A stretch of 64,000 bases of DNA from Paenibacillus sacheonensis. GTDB taxonomy: Bacteria > Bacillota > Bacilli > Paenibacillales > Paenibacillaceae. The stretch is from positions 186,001 to 250,000 of the forward strand of contig NZ_JAAAMU010000004.1 in assembly GCF_009909195.1 (NCBI RefSeq), read 5' to 3'. Positions 45,497 through 55,995 of the stretch are shown here, in pieces (the stretch's first letter is position 1; the number at the start of each line of letters is the position of its first letter). Under the pieces are notes generated by a model. That model was given only the letters and a program-made list of their open reading frames with translations, did no database searches and was not told the origin of the DNA. Both the position numbers and the translations under genes were made by a program.

Positions 45497-45535
45497 TACC
45501 GGGAGTTGCCTCCTTTGAGACTTCATGTTATATTC

Positions 45536-45565
45536 ATTGTATAGCGAACAAGTGTTCGTTGTCAA
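45536..45565 (-). promoter_or_regulatory. SigA promoter with LexA (DinR) box in the spacer
   Basis: Minus strand: TTGACA (plus 45560-45565), 18-base spacer, TACAAT (plus 45536-45541). The spacer contains CGAACAAGTGTTCG (plus 45545-45558), an exact match to the Bacillus SOS box CGAACRNRYGTTCG. LexA bound there would cover both promoter elements. Confidence 0.88.
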
Positions 45566-45783
45566 TATTTTGTAGAAGTTTGGAAATACTAGTCTCTGTA
45601 TCAATACATCTCCAACTTGAATGAAATAAGAATGCTTTCATATCGATATGAGATGAAACTGATATCAAAAAAGGTGGCTTTCAATCCTAAAAAATTAGGA
45701 AAGCCATGACGAATCATGTTACAATACTTATTGGTTTTGTGTACATACGTAGGATTTAACTGCGGATAGGAGGGTTTTCGTAA

Positions 45784-46944
45784 ATGAATATCCATGAGTA
45801 TCAGGGTAAACAAGTGCTGAAGCAATATGGGGTAGCCGTACCGGAAGGCAAAGTGGCATTCTCCGTTGACGAAGCTGTAGAAGCGGCAAAATCGCTGGGA
45901 ACGCCAGTCGTTGTCGTCAAAGCGCAAATTCATGCGGGCGGCCGCGGTAAAGCTGGCGGCGTCAAAGTCGCTAAAAACTTGGATGAGGTACGCGAATACG
46001 CCAGCCAAATCCTTGGCAAAGTGCTCGTCACTCACCAAACGGGCCCGGAAGGCAAAGAAGTTAAACGTCTGCTCGTCGAGCAAGGCTGCGACATTAAGAA
46101 AGAATATTACATCGGTCTTGTCGTTGACCGCGTTACGGGACGCATCGTTATGATGGCTTCCGAAGAAGGCGGAACGGAGATCGAAGAGGTCGCGGAACAT
46201 TCCCCGGAGAAGATCTTCAAGGAAGTCATCGATCCGGCCGTGGGTCTGCAAGCATTCCAAGCGAAGAAGCTAGCTTATGCAATCAACATTCCGAACGAGC
46301 TCGTAAACAAAGCGGCTAAATTCATGCTTTCGTTGTACTCGGCGTTTGTTGATAAAGACTGTTCCATTGCTGAAATCAATCCGCTTGTCGTTACCGGCGA
46401 CGGAAACGTTATGGCGCTTGACGCCAAGCTGAACTTTGATTCCAATGCGCTGTATCGCCACAAGGATATCCTGGAGCTGCGCGACTTGGAAGAAGAAGAC
46501 GAGAAGGAAATTCAAGCGTCCAAGTTTGATCTGAGCTACATCGCGCTGGATGGCAATATCGGCTGCATGGTTAACGGCGCGGGTCTTGCTATGGCGACTA
46601 TGGATATTATCAAATATTACGGCGGCGACCCTGCCAACTTCCTGGACGTAGGGGGCGGCGCTACGAAAGAGAAAGTAACGGAAGCGTTCAAAATCATTCT
46701 CTCCGATGAGAAGGTTAAGGGCATTTTCGTCAACATCTTCGGCGGAATCATGAAATGCGATATTATCGCAGACGGCGTTATTTCGGCGGCGAGAGAGCTC
46801 GGTCTGGATCGTCCGCTCGTCGTTCGCTTGGAAGGCACCAACGTAGAACTTGGCAAGAAAATGTTGAACGAATCCGGACTAAACATCGTTGCTGCTGACT
46901 CCATGGCCGACGGTGCACAGAAAATCGTCGCGCTTGTGAAGTAA
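45784..46944 (+). CDS. sucC: Succinyl-CoA synthetase, beta subunit (ADP-forming)
   Basis: A 386-residue ATP-grasp subunit of the TCA-cycle enzyme making ATP from succinyl-CoA. It begins [17 protein letters not shown] and has [16 protein letters not shown] (ATP grasp), [11 protein letters not shown] and [22 protein letters not shown] lies ahead of the ATG. The 180 bases upstream contain an imperfect hairpin (about 45674-45707) but no promoter I can define. sucD follows after 57 bases. Confidence 0.97.
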   Translation: MNIHEYQGKQVLKQYGVAVPEGKVAFSVDEAVEAAKSLGTPVVVVKAQIHAGGRGKAGGVKVAKNLDEVREYASQILGKVLVTHQTGPEGKEVKRLLVEQGCDIKKEYYIGLVVDRVTGRIVMMASEEGGTEIEEVAEHSPEKIFKEVIDPAVGLQAFQAKKLAYAINIPNELVNKAAKFMLSLYSAFVDKDCSIAEINPLVVTGDGNVMALDAKLNFDSNALYRHKDILELRDLEEEDEKEIQASKFDLSYIALDGNIGCMVNGAGLAMATMDIIKYYGGDPANFLDVGGGATKEKVTEAFKIILSDEKVKGIFVNIFGGIMKCDIIADGVISAARELGLDRPLVVRLEGTNVELGKKMLNESGLNIVAADSMADGAQKIVALVK

Positions 46945-47001
46945 GACAAATGTTGTCGCATTTCGGCGGCATACGAATTTATTTAGGGGATGTGAGTTTC
47001 G

Positions 47002-47931
47002 ATGAGCATTTTGGTAGGCAAAAACACTAAAGTCATTACCCAGGGCATCACAGGCGCCACAGGGTTGTTTCATGCGAAGGGCGCCCTGGAATACGGTACC
47101 CAAATGGTTGGCGGCGTTACGCCGGGCAAAGGCGGAACCAATGTTGATATTACGCTGGAGAACGGATCTGTCGTATCGCTGCCGGTCTTTAATACGGTAG
47201 TCGACGCGGTTGCCAAAACCGGCGCTACTGCATCCGTAATCTACGTACCTCCTGCATTCGCGGCAGACTCCATCATGGAGGCCGTCGACGCAGAGCTTGA
47301 CTTGGTTATCTGTATTACGGAAGGTATTCCGGTCATCGACATGATTAAAGTAAAACGGTACATGGAAGGCCGCAAAACGCGCCTGATCGGTCCGAACTGT
47401 CCAGGCGTTATCACGCCGGGCGAATGCAAAATCGGAATCATGCCGGGATACATTCATACGAAGGGTCACGTAGGCGTCGTTTCCCGCAGCGGAACGCTGA
47501 CTTACGAAGCCGTTCATCAGTTGACGACTCGCGGCATCGGACAATCCTCCGCGGTCGGTATCGGCGGCGACCCGGTTAAAGGGTCCGAGTTCATCGATAT
47601 CCTGAGCATGTTCAATGATGATCCGGATACGTATGCCGTCATCATGATCGGCGAAATCGGCGGCTCCGCGGAAGAAGAAGCGGCCGAATGGGTAAAGGCG
47701 AATATGACGAAACCGGTCGTAGGCTTTATCGGCGGCGCAACTGCTCCTCCGGGCAAACGCATGGGACATGCCGGCGCGATCATCTCCGGCGGTAAAGGTA
47801 CGGCAGCCGAGAAAATCGCAACGCTTGAGAAATGCGGTATCCGCGTATCTCCTACGCCATCGGAAATGGGTTCCACGCTTGTCGGCGTTCTCGAAGAACG
47901 CGGCATGCTGGAGAAATGCAAAACGCACTAA
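47002..47931 (+). CDS. sucD: Succinyl-CoA synthetase, alpha subunit
   Basis: A 309-residue partner of SucC that binds CoA and carries the phosphohistidine. [17 protein letters not shown] is the CoA-binding region, and the active His lies in [15 protein letters not shown]. The length is about 10 residues more than E. coli SucD. The sucCD pair sits before dprA exactly as in B. subtilis. A strong terminator follows. Confidence 0.97.
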   Translation: MSILVGKNTKVITQGITGATGLFHAKGALEYGTQMVGGVTPGKGGTNVDITLENGSVVSLPVFNTVVDAVAKTGATASVIYVPPAFAADSIMEAVDAELDLVICITEGIPVIDMIKVKRYMEGRKTRLIGPNCPGVITPGECKIGIMPGYIHTKGHVGVVSRSGTLTYEAVHQLTTRGIGQSSAVGIGGDPVKGSEFIDILSMFNDDPDTYAVIMIGEIGGSAEEEAAEWVKANMTKPVVGFIGGATAPPGKRMGHAGAIISGGKGTAAEKIATLEKCGIRVSPTPSEMGSTLVGVLEERGMLEKCKTH

Positions 47932-47965
47932 CTGTAACGTAACCGCATAAGTTAGATTCAAAGGT

Positions 47966-48014
47966 AAGCAACCTTTCCAACTCCCTTTCGGGGGTTAGGA
48001 AGGTTGCTTTTTTT
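47966..48014 (+). terminator. Terminator of sucCD
   Basis: A long stem, AAGCAACCTTTCC with GGAAGGTTGCTT, extended inside by AACTCCC/GGGGGTT around a TTTC loop, followed by a run of seven T. Confidence 0.92.
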
Positions 48015-48093
48015 ATCTCAAATTCGAAATGACTTGCTTTCTTTGTGCTGCTCAAGCACAATAGGATGCGGGTCCTTGACAAAAGGGGACTGA

Positions 48094-49212
48094 ATGATGA
48101 ACGAGACGAAGAAGAAAAATGATGCGCTTATTACGCTGCACGAAACACCGGGCATCGGCTGGCAGTCGATACGAAAGGCAGTCGAATGCGGTCAATGGAC
48201 CGCCTATGAACGGTACGCCGTTGAAGCTTGGGTGTCTGCGGTTGGCTTGAAACCCGAGCAGGCAAGAGCTCTAGCGAATGCGTTCGCCACGGTAGATCCT
48301 TTAGCAAGGCAGCAGGCTGCCTCGTTGAAAGGTGTGACGCTCATTACCTACTTCGATGAAGCCTATCCGGATTTGCTTAGGCAATCGCCGCAGCCGCCTT
48401 GGGTGGTCTATGCGATCGGCCGATTGGATCTCTTGCAGAAACATTCGATCGCAATCGTTGGAACGAGAAATCCGACCTCTTATGGAAGGAAGACGGCTTC
48501 AATGCTAGGTCGCGAGCTGTCGGAGAGCGGTATTACCGTCGTTAGCGGGCTTGCAAGGGGCGTAGACGCGATGGCGCATGAAGGAGCGTTGAACGGGCAT
48601 GGAGGTACGATTGCCGTCCTGGGGACGCCGGTAGAACGCGTATATCCAGCAGAGAATCGTTTTCTTTACGATCGGATAGCCAAGCAGGGGCTGATTCTGT
48701 CCGAAGTTCCGCCCGGAACACCGTTCCATCCCGGCCTATTTCCCCTTAGAAACCGCATCATTGCCGGGCTTTCATTAGGTACGGTCGTCGTAGAGGCTGC
48801 TGAACGTAGCGGCTCATTGATCACGGCCGATCAGGCCTTGGAGATGTCTCGCGACGTATTCGCTGTACCAGGGCCCGTTTCTTCGCCGAAGAGTGCGGGA
48901 ACGAATGGGCTAATTCGACAGGGGGCCAAGCTCGTAGGCACGTGCCGGGATATTCTTGAAGAGTACGAAGGCCGATATGATTTTCTTGACTCGACCGGTT
49001 CAGAGCAGCCAAATTCAGCGGTCGAAACCGACATTTCGCTTACCGAAGAGGAAGCATTCATTTACCGACTCTTGCAGGATGAAGCACGTACAACGGACGA
49101 ATTACATGAGCTCACATCCTTTCCGTTTGGACTTTTGCATTCAGTTCTGATAAATTTAACTATAAAACGGAAGATTGAACAACATCCCGGTTCCATATAT
49201 AGTGTATTGTAA
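48094..49212 (+). CDS. dprA: DNA-processing protein DprA (Smf)
   Basis: A 372-residue protein that loads RecA onto incoming single-stranded DNA in natural transformation. An N-terminal SAM-like helical region is followed by the Rossmann-like core (IVGTRNPTSYGRKTAS, VVSGLARGVDAMAHEGAL, PLRNRIIAGLS, ERSGSLITADQALE) and a C-terminal winged-helix DML1-like domain (about residues 305-372). Starts at ATG 48094 or 48097 after AAAGGGGA. It precedes topA by 29 bases. Confidence 0.95.
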   Translation: MMNETKKKNDALITLHETPGIGWQSIRKAVECGQWTAYERYAVEAWVSAVGLKPEQARALANAFATVDPLARQQAASLKGVTLITYFDEAYPDLLRQSPQPPWVVYAIGRLDLLQKHSIAIVGTRNPTSYGRKTASMLGRELSESGITVVSGLARGVDAMAHEGALNGHGGTIAVLGTPVERVYPAENRFLYDRIAKQGLILSEVPPGTPFHPGLFPLRNRIIAGLSLGTVVVEAAERSGSLITADQALEMSRDVFAVPGPVSSPKSAGTNGLIRQGAKLVGTCRDILEEYEGRYDFLDSTGSEQPNSAVETDISLTEEEAFIYRLLQDEARTTDELHELTSFPFGLLHSVLINLTIKRKIEQHPGSIYSVL

Positions 49213-49241
49213 TCAAAAGCAGTGGAGAGGAGGGCGCAGCT

Positions 49242-51341
49242 ATGGCGGATTCACTTGTCATTGTAGAATCGCCGGCAAAGGCGAAAACGATAGGAAAATA
49301 CCTTGGCAGCAAGTTCATCGTAAAAGCATCGATGGGCCATATTCGAGATTTGCCCAAGAGCCAGATTGGCGTGGAAGTGGAAAATGATTTTCATCCCAAA
49401 TATATAACGATTCGGGGAAAAGGCAGCGTCCTTAAGGAATTAAAGGACGCAAGCAAAAAAGTAAAAAAAGTTTATCTCGCAGCTGACCCCGACCGCGAAG
49501 GTGAAGCGATCGCCTGGCATCTGGCGCACTACCTTGAAATCGACGAGAGCGATACCTGCCGTGTCGTATTTAATGAAATTACGAAGCAGGCGGTCAAGGA
49601 TGCGTTCAAGACGCCGCGGCCGATTAACATGGATTTGGTGAACGCCCAGCAGGCAAGACGGATTCTCGATCGTCTCGTCGGGTACAAGATCAGCCCATTA
49701 TTATGGAAGAAAGTCAAAAAAGGCTTATCTGCCGGCCGCGTTCAATCGGTTGCGGTCAAGCTTATCATCGATCGGGAGAACGAGATCGACGCGTTCGTGC
49801 CCGAAGAATATTGGAGCATTACCGCACAGCTGAAAAAAGGCTCGTCAACGTTCGAAGCGAAGTTTTATTCGTTGAACGGCGAAAAAATCGACCTTGGAAA
49901 CGAAGCGACCATGCAGACGGTGCTCGATGCCATGGGTACGTCGCCTTTTACGGTCAACGAGGTGAAGGAGAAAGAACGACTGCGCAATCCGGCGGCCCCG
50001 TTCACGACAAGCTCCTTGCAGCAGGAAGCGGCAAGAAAGCTAGGCTATCGCGCTTCTAAAACGATGTCGGTGGCACAGCAGCTTTATGAAGGCGTCGAGC
50101 TTGGCAAAGAAGGAACCGTCGGTCTCATTACCTACATGAGAACGGATTCGACGCGCATATCGCCAATCGCCCAGGAAGAAGCCAAGGGCTACATCGAAGA
50201 GAAGTACGGCCCGGCATTCTTCCCGGAACAACCTCGCGTATATGCGAAAAAGAACAGCAATGCTCAAGACGCCCACGAAGCCGTACGGCCGACTTCCGTG
50301 CTGCGGGACCCCGACTCCATGAAGGAATATCTGAGCAGGGATCAATTCAGACTTTATAAACTCGTATGGGAACGGTTCATTGCCAGCCAAATGTCATCGG
50401 CTGTCCTGGATACGATGACAGTCGACTTCGGAGTCGGCAGCGGAGCCGTATTCAGAGCCGTCGGTTCGAAGGTGAAGTTTCCGGGCTTTATGAAAATCTA
50501 CGTCGAAGGCAATGATGACGGCACGACGGACGAAGAGAAATTCCTGCCGCCGCTGGCAGTCGAAGAGTCGATCCAAGCGGAATCCGTGGAGCCGAAGCAG
50601 CATTTCACGCAGCCTCCTCCTCGTTATTCGGAAGCCCGCCTTGTACGCATGATGGAGGAGATCGGAATCGGCCGCCCGAGTACGTACGCGCCGACGCTCG
50701 AGACTATTCAGAAGCGCGGTTATGTAGCGATGGAAGAGAAGAAGTTCATCCCTACGGAGCTCGGCGACCTCGTCATTCAAATGATGGAAGAGTTCTTCCC
50801 GGAAATATTGGATGCGGAATTTACCGCCCATATGGAAGAAGACCTTGACCACGTCGAGGATGGCAAGGAAGACTGGGTTCGCGTACTCGGCAACTTCTAC
50901 GAATCGTTCGAGAAGCGGCTCGAAGTCGCGGAAGAGGAAATGAAAGAAGTCGAGCTGCAGGATGAGATTTCGGATGAAATCTGCGAGAAATGCGGGCGGC
51001 ATTTGGTCTTCAAAATGGGTCGGTTCGGCAAGTTTCTCGCATGCTCCGGATTTCCCGACTGCCGGAATACAAAACCGATCGTCAAGGACATCGGCGTTAC
51101 CTGCCCGAAATGCAACGAAGGCAAGATCATTGAGCGCCGAAGCAAGAAAGGCCGGTATTTCTATGGATGCGATCAATATCCAGGCTGCGATTATGTGTCC
51201 TGGGATAAGCCATCCGCCAAGCCTTGCCCGAACTGCGGCGGTTTGATGGTAGAGAAGCGCAATCGAAGCGGCGTGAAGCTCGCTTGTACGCAATGCGAAC
51301 ATAACGAAGAAGTGCTCGACGAGTCGGAATCCGCAGACTAG
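49242..51341 (+). CDS. topA: DNA topoisomerase I
   Basis: A 699-residue type IA topoisomerase relaxing negative supercoils. The Toprim domain (VIVESPAKAKTIGKYL, DPDREGEAIAWH) is followed by the catalytic Tyr298 in YMRTDSTRIS and three C-terminal zinc ribbons (CEKCGRH...CSGFPDC, CPKCNEG...CDQYPGC, CPNCGGL...CTQC) that help bind single strands. GAGAGGAGGG lies before the ATG. It is between dprA and trmFO as in B. subtilis. Confidence 0.97.
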   Translation: MADSLVIVESPAKAKTIGKYLGSKFIVKASMGHIRDLPKSQIGVEVENDFHPKYITIRGKGSVLKELKDASKKVKKVYLAADPDREGEAIAWHLAHYLEIDESDTCRVVFNEITKQAVKDAFKTPRPINMDLVNAQQARRILDRLVGYKISPLLWKKVKKGLSAGRVQSVAVKLIIDRENEIDAFVPEEYWSITAQLKKGSSTFEAKFYSLNGEKIDLGNEATMQTVLDAMGTSPFTVNEVKEKERLRNPAAPFTTSSLQQEAARKLGYRASKTMSVAQQLYEGVELGKEGTVGLITYMRTDSTRISPIAQEEAKGYIEEKYGPAFFPEQPRVYAKKNSNAQDAHEAVRPTSVLRDPDSMKEYLSRDQFRLYKLVWERFIASQMSSAVLDTMTVDFGVGSGAVFRAVGSKVKFPGFMKIYVEGNDDGTTDEEKFLPPLAVEESIQAESVEPKQHFTQPPPRYSEARLVRMMEEIGIGRPSTYAPTLETIQKRGYVAMEEKKFIPTELGDLVIQMMEEFFPEILDAEFTAHMEEDLDHVEDGKEDWVRVLGNFYESFEKRLEVAEEEMKEVELQDEISDEICEKCGRHLVFKMGRFGKFLACSGFPDCRNTKPIVKDIGVTCPKCNEGKIIERRSKKGRYFYGCDQYPGCDYVSWDKPSAKPCPNCGGLMVEKRNRSGVKLACTQCEHNEEVLDESESAD

Positions 51342-51377
51342 CAGGCGGGGCTCAGAAGTGAAAGGAAGGTAAGCGCA

Positions 51378-52724
51378 GTGTCAGATATACAACGTGTAAC
51401 CGTCATCGGAGCCGGCCTTGCGGGAAGCGAAGCCGCATGGCAAATCGCTTCGCAAGGCGTCCCGGTAACTCTCTATGAAATGCGGCCGGCTACCAAAACG
51501 CCGGCTCACCATACAAATCAATTCGCGGAGCTCGTCTGCAGCAATAGCTTGCGCGCGAACGGACTCGCCAATGCGGTTGGCGTACTCAAGGAAGAAATGC
51601 GCCGTATGAACTCTCTGATCATGGACAGCGCGGATCGTAATGCCGTTCCGGCTGGAGGCGCGCTCGCCGTAGACCGTGACGGGTTTTCCGGCGACATTAC
51701 CCGGACATTGAAAGAGCATCCGCTCATCGACGTTCGCATGGAAGAAATCACGGAGATTCCAACGGAGGGGATCGTTCTTATTGCTACCGGTCCACTGACC
51801 GCTCCGCGTCTGTCGGCTCAGATCCAATCGTTATTGGGCGAGGAATATTTCTACTTCTATGATGCGGCGGCGCCGATCGTAGAGAAAGATTCCATCGACA
51901 TGTCGAAGGTATATTTGGCCTCCCGTTACGATAAGGGAGAAGCGGCGTATCTGAATTGTCCGATGACCGAAGAGGAATTCGACCGCTTCCACGAAGCGCT
52001 GATTACCGCGGAAACGGCCGAAGTAAAGGAATTCGAGAAAGAGCAGTATTTCGAAGGTTGCATGCCGATCGAAGTCATGGCAAGCCGAGGCAAGCAAACG
52101 GCGCTGTTCGGACCGATGAAGCCTGTCGGACTTATCAACCCGCACACGGGCAAGCTCCCGCATGCAGTGGTTCAATTGCGTCAAGACAATGCGGCGGGTA
52201 CCTTATACAATTTGGTAGGCTTTCAGACGCATCTCAAATGGGGCGAGCAGAAACGGGTACTGGCATTGATTCCGGGGCTTGAGAATGCGGAGTTCGTCCG
52301 CTTTGGTGTCATGCACCGAAATACGTTCATCAATTCGCCGAAGCTGCTTAAGCCGACTTATCAGGCGAACAACCGGGAAAACCTGTTTTTCGCGGGCCAG
52401 ATGACCGGCGTTGAAGGGTATGTCGAATCGGCCGCTTCGGGCCTTATTGCCGGCATTAATGCCGGGCGGCTTGCCAAAGGCTTGGAGCCGGTCGTCTTCC
52501 CGGCCGATACGACGCTTGGCAGTATGGCGCAATATATCACGACGGCGGATTTCAAGCATTTCCAGCCGATGAATGCTAATTTTGGTCTATTCCCGCCGCT
52601 CGAGAAGCGAATGCGCAGCAAGAAGGACAAGAATGAAGCGATTGCGAACCGGGCGCTCGAGCAGTTAGCTCGTTTCCAAGAGACGCATATAACCGGAAGC
52701 GGGACAGCACAAGAAGCACTTTAG
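51378..52724 (+). CDS. trmFO: Folate-dependent tRNA (uracil-54-C5)-methyltransferase TrmFO
   Basis: A 448-residue flavoprotein that makes ribothymidine at position 54 of tRNA with methylene-tetrahydrofolate. The FAD motif [11 protein letters not shown] is at residues 10-20; [30 protein letters not shown] and [17 protein letters not shown] are family signatures. A GTG start is used (GGAAGGTAAGCG upstream). In B. subtilis the recombinase gene codV (xerC) follows; here a terminator and hslV follow. Confidence 0.96.
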   Translation: MSDIQRVTVIGAGLAGSEAAWQIASQGVPVTLYEMRPATKTPAHHTNQFAELVCSNSLRANGLANAVGVLKEEMRRMNSLIMDSADRNAVPAGGALAVDRDGFSGDITRTLKEHPLIDVRMEEITEIPTEGIVLIATGPLTAPRLSAQIQSLLGEEYFYFYDAAAPIVEKDSIDMSKVYLASRYDKGEAAYLNCPMTEEEFDRFHEALITAETAEVKEFEKEQYFEGCMPIEVMASRGKQTALFGPMKPVGLINPHTGKLPHAVVQLRQDNAAGTLYNLVGFQTHLKWGEQKRVLALIPGLENAEFVRFGVMHRNTFINSPKLLKPTYQANNRENLFFAGQMTGVEGYVESAASGLIAGINAGRLAKGLEPVVFPADTTLGSMAQYITTADFKHFQPMNANFGLFPPLEKRMRSKKDKNEAIANRALEQLARFQETHITGSGTAQEAL

Positions 52725-52781
52725 GAGTAGCAGACAAGCAGCTCTTGGGTCAGCGACAGATCAGCGACAGCGGCAGCATCG

Positions 52782-52808
52782 AGGAAACAGCGGCCGCTGT
52801 TTCCTTTT
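52782..52808 (+). terminator. Palindromic terminator after trmFO
   Basis: A perfect 24-base palindrome (52782-52805) overlaps and continues into TTTTATTT. It probably separates transcription of dprA-topA-trmFO from hslVU-codY. Confidence 0.75.
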
Positions 52809-52912
52809 ATTTGAAATTTTTGCAAAACTCAAGCTATTCTTACGAATCGAAGTAAGGGATCTACATAAAGTACCTTCTACGCTCGAATCGATTATCGAAG
52901 GAGGCATTACGA

Positions 52913-53458
52913 ATGAACATGGAATTTCATGCTACGACCATATGCGCGGTTCGGCATAACGGAAAAGGGGCCATCGCCGGCGACGGGCAAGTGACGTTCG
53001 GCAACAGTATGGTAATGAAGCATCACGCCAAGAAAGTACGCCGTCTATACCGAGGGCAGGTCATTGCCGGCTTTGCAGGATCCGTCGCCGATGCGATTGC
53101 TTTGTTCGAGAAGTTCGAAGGCAAGCTGGAAGAGCATCACGGCAATCTGCAGCGCGCTGCCGTCGAGTTGGCCAAGGATTGGCGCTCCGACCGTGTCCTG
53201 CGCAAGCTGGAGGCGATGATGATCGTTATGGACGCTACAGGCTTGCTGCTTATTTCAGGCGGCGGAGAGATCATCGAACCGGACGACGGCATTCTCGCAA
53301 TCGGTTCCGGAGGCAGCTTCGCACTTGCGGCAGCCCGTGCTGTGCGACAGCATGCACCGCATATGGAAGCGAAAGAAATGGTCAGATCCGCGCTGGAGAT
53401 CGCTGCGGATATCTGCGTGTTCACCAATCGCAATATTATCGTGGAAGAAATCGAATAG
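52913..53458 (+). CDS. hslV: ATP-dependent protease subunit HslV (ClpQ)
   Basis: A 181-residue proteasome-like peptidase. The mature N-terminal nucleophile would be Thr8 after a short propeptide (MNMEFHA), leaving [27 protein letters not shown] and [14 protein letters not shown] are typical. B. subtilis ClpQ is reported to use a serine start form, while here the classical TT is present. AAGGAGG is 8 bases before ATG 52913. It pairs with hslU 78 bases downstream. Confidence 0.95.
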   Translation: MNMEFHATTICAVRHNGKGAIAGDGQVTFGNSMVMKHHAKKVRRLYRGQVIAGFAGSVADAIALFEKFEGKLEEHHGNLQRAAVELAKDWRSDRVLRKLEAMMIVMDATGLLLISGGGEIIEPDDGILAIGSGGSFALAAARAVRQHAPHMEAKEMVRSALEIAADICVFTNRNIIVEEIE

Positions 53459-53536
53459 ACTGCCCGCAATCCATGTAACGACTAATGGAACGTCTGATCT
53501 GCTGCTCGTAGAAGAATCGAATTGGAGGGGTAATGG

Positions 53537-54943
53537 ATGCCAAACGAAGCATTGACACCAAGACAAATCGTGACGGAGCTCGATAAATATATCGTGGGAC
53601 AAAAGCCGGCCAAACGCTCGGTTGCAGTCGCGCTTCGCAATCGTTATCGCAGGGGACGCCTTGATGAAGCGCTCCGGGACGAAATCGTACCGAAAAATAT
53701 TTTGATGATCGGACCGACGGGCGTCGGTAAAACCGAAATCGCCAGAAGACTGGCTAAGCTGGTCAATGCGCCCTTCGTCAAGGTAGAGGCAACAAAGTTC
53801 ACGGAAGTCGGTTATGTCGGACGCGACGTGGAATCCATGGTCCGGGACTTGGTGGAAACGGCAATTCGGATGGTGAAGCTGGAAAAGACGGAGAAGGTGA
53901 AGGATAAAGCGGAGGCATTGGCGAATGAACGAATCGTCACGCTGCTTGTTCCATCGTCCGTGAAGGCCAAGTCGTCGAAGAACCCGCTCGAGATGTTATT
54001 CGGTAATTCCAATGCCGAAAAAGAGCCTGAAGCGGAACCAGCGGAAAGTGCATCGGTCATCGAACGGCGCAAGCAGGCGAAGGAGCAGCTCGCCGCGGGC
54101 AAGCTGGAGAACGAGATCATCGAGATCGAGGTCGAGGATCATTCGCCGAACATGCTGGATATGCTTTCTGGACAAGGCAACGAGGGTATGGGCATGGGGG
54201 CGAATATGCAGGAGCTGTTCGGCCAGCTCATGCCGAAGAAATCCAAGAAACGCAAACTGCCGGTCAAAGAAGCCCGTAAAGCGCTTATTCAAGAAGAGGC
54301 GAATAAGCTGATTGATATGGACGATGTCATTGCAGAGTCCGTCAGCCGAGCGGAGCAGTCGGGTATCGTGTTTATCGACGAAATCGATAAAATAGCAAGC
54401 TCTTCGCGCGGATCCGGGCCTGATGTATCGCGTGAAGGCGTACAACGGGACATTTTGCCAATCGTGGAAGGTTCGACGGTAATGACGAAATACGGTCCGG
54501 TCAAAACGGACTATGTATTGTTTATTGCTGCAGGCGCGTTCCATATGGCGAAGCCATCGGATTTGATTCCGGAGCTGCAAGGACGGTTTCCGATCCGTGT
54601 CGAATTGACGAACTTAAGTCTTGATGATTTTGTAAAGATCCTCACGGAGCCGAAAAACGCGCTCACGAAACAATATACCGCATTATTGGAAACAGAGGGC
54701 ATTACGATTACGTTCTCTGACGAAGCGGTGCTCGAACTTGCCTCGATCGCAGCGGAAGTGAACAAGAACACGGAAAACATCGGCGCAAGACGGCTTCATA
54801 CCATTTTGGAGAAGCTTCTTGAGGATCTATCTTTCGAGGCGCCGGAGCTATCGCTTGAGCATTTGACCATCACGCCGGAATACGTGCGGGAGAAGCTCGG
54901 CAATATTGCGAAAAATCGCGATCTGAGTCAATATATACTTTAA
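53537..54943 (+). CDS. hslU: ATP-dependent protease ATPase subunit HslU (ClpY)
   Basis: A 468-residue AAA+ unfoldase feeding HslV. Walker A GPTGVGKT (59-66), an intermediate domain (about 110-260, with an acidic insert [12 protein letters not shown]), Walker [12 protein letters not shown], and the C-terminal YIL tail that inserts into HslV. TTGGAGGGG is 6 bases ahead of the ATG. Confidence 0.96.
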   Translation: MPNEALTPRQIVTELDKYIVGQKPAKRSVAVALRNRYRRGRLDEALRDEIVPKNILMIGPTGVGKTEIARRLAKLVNAPFVKVEATKFTEVGYVGRDVESMVRDLVETAIRMVKLEKTEKVKDKAEALANERIVTLLVPSSVKAKSSKNPLEMLFGNSNAEKEPEAEPAESASVIERRKQAKEQLAAGKLENEIIEIEVEDHSPNMLDMLSGQGNEGMGMGANMQELFGQLMPKKSKKRKLPVKEARKALIQEEANKLIDMDDVIAESVSRAEQSGIVFIDEIDKIASSSRGSGPDVSREGVQRDILPIVEGSTVMTKYGPVKTDYVLFIAAGAFHMAKPSDLIPELQGRFPIRVELTNLSLDDFVKILTEPKNALTKQYTALLETEGITITFSDEAVLELASIAAEVNKNTENIGARRLHTILEKLLEDLSFEAPELSLEHLTITPEYVREKLGNIAKNRDLSQYIL

Positions 54944-54976
54944 GGAACGGACAGGGAAAGTAGGGGGCATACAGCA

Positions 54977-55747
54977 ATGATTTTATTGGCAAAAACAAGA
55001 ACGCTTAACCGGCTGCTGCAACGGGCGGCCGGCGGAGCGCTCAGTTTCCGGGAGATGGCGGAGGTACTTTGTACCACGATTCAGGCAGACGTATTCGTCG
55101 TAAGCCGTAGAGGAAAGGTGCTGGGATGTGCGGCGGCGGGTCCTTATCAACACGAGCAGCTCCGCGCGCTGCCGCCGGGCGATCTTCGTTTTTCTCCTGA
55201 GAGTAATGACCGTTTTATGAGCATGCAAGAGACGGCGACGAACGTGAAGCCCGATATCGGCATTGCGGAGTCGTTTCCGATGATGGCCGCGCCGGATATT
55301 ATGACCGTCGTGCCGATCGTTGGCGGCAGGGACCGCCTGGGCACGCTGATACTTCTAAGAAGCTCGGAGTCTTTCGGCGATGACGAGCTGATATTGGCCG
55401 AGTACGGCAGCACGATTGTCGGCATGGAAATATTGCGTGAACGGGCCGAAGAGATTGAGCAGGAAGCCAGAAGCCGAACTGTCGTAGCAGTTGCCGTAGG
55501 CTCCTTGTCCTTCAGCGAGCTGGAAGCGGTTGAGCATATTTTCGATGAGCTTGACGGGAAAGAGGGCCTGTTGGTTGCTTCCAAAATCGCGGATCGGGTA
55601 GGCATTACACGTTCTGTCATCGTAAACGCGCTGCGCAAGCTCGAAAGTGCCGGCGTCATCGAAACGAGGTCCTTGGGCATGAAAGGGACCTATATCCGAA
55701 TTTTGAATACCCAGCTCCTTCAGGAGCTCAAAAAGAATAAAAGCTAG
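54977..55747 (+). CDS. codY: GTP-sensing global repressor CodY
   Basis: A 256-residue regulator that senses branched-chain amino acids and GTP. The N-terminal GAF domain (about residues 1-155) is followed by a linker helix and a winged helix-turn-helix with [32 protein letters not shown] (about residues 200-230). It controls stationary-phase, motility, competence and peptide-transport genes in Bacillus, so the opp operon and fla/che operon here are candidate targets. TAGGGGG precedes the ATG; a terminator follows the stop. Confidence 0.97.
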   Translation: MILLAKTRTLNRLLQRAAGGALSFREMAEVLCTTIQADVFVVSRRGKVLGCAAAGPYQHEQLRALPPGDLRFSPESNDRFMSMQETATNVKPDIGIAESFPMMAAPDIMTVVPIVGGRDRLGTLILLRSSESFGDDELILAEYGSTIVGMEILRERAEEIEQEARSRTVVAVAVGSLSFSELEAVEHIFDELDGKEGLLVASKIADRVGITRSVIVNALRKLESAGVIETRSLGMKGTYIRILNTQLLQELKKNKS

Positions 55748-55808
55748 CTTTTCCGTTCATTATTACAAAAACCATTCAAAAACCAGTACAAATAGCCTGT
55801 TTTTTGGT

Positions 55809-55837
55809 CCTATCTTCGACAAAGATAGGGCTTTTTT
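55809..55837 (+). terminator. Terminator after codY
   Basis: CCTATCTT (55809-55816) pairs with AAGATAGG (55822-55829) around a short loop, then a T run (55832-55837). Its loop contains a Spo0A-box-like sequence on the minus strand. Confidence 0.82.
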
Positions 55838-55927
55838 CTTATTGTAATAAATTAGGAAGTTGAGGAAGATTAGGTTGTTATAATCTTCGACAAGAGTTTC
55901 TCATAATTTTCATTTTTCTTTGTCGAA
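55815..55927 (+). promoter_or_regulatory. Intergenic control region of the fla/che operon with three Spo0A-box-like sites
   Basis: The Spo0A box core TTTGTCGAA appears exactly at 55919-55927 on the plus strand (followed by an A run, as in the full consensus) and at 55815-55823 on the minus strand. CTTGTCGAA lies at 55886-55894 on the minus strand, starting one base after TATAAT (55879-55884). I see no good -35 for that TATAAT and no clear SigD promoter, so the promoter assignment is tentative. Confidence 0.5.
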
Positions 55928-55995
55928 AAAAGAAGGATATGGTAAGTATTTTGTTGAATTACTCAAATATCAGACGATGAAAGCGGGGTTTTTCA

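Noticed and set aside
45674-45707. Riboswitch or terminator before sucC
   Set aside because: The imperfect hairpin has a U run only on the minus strand, where no gene ends, and no conserved riboswitch core is visible.
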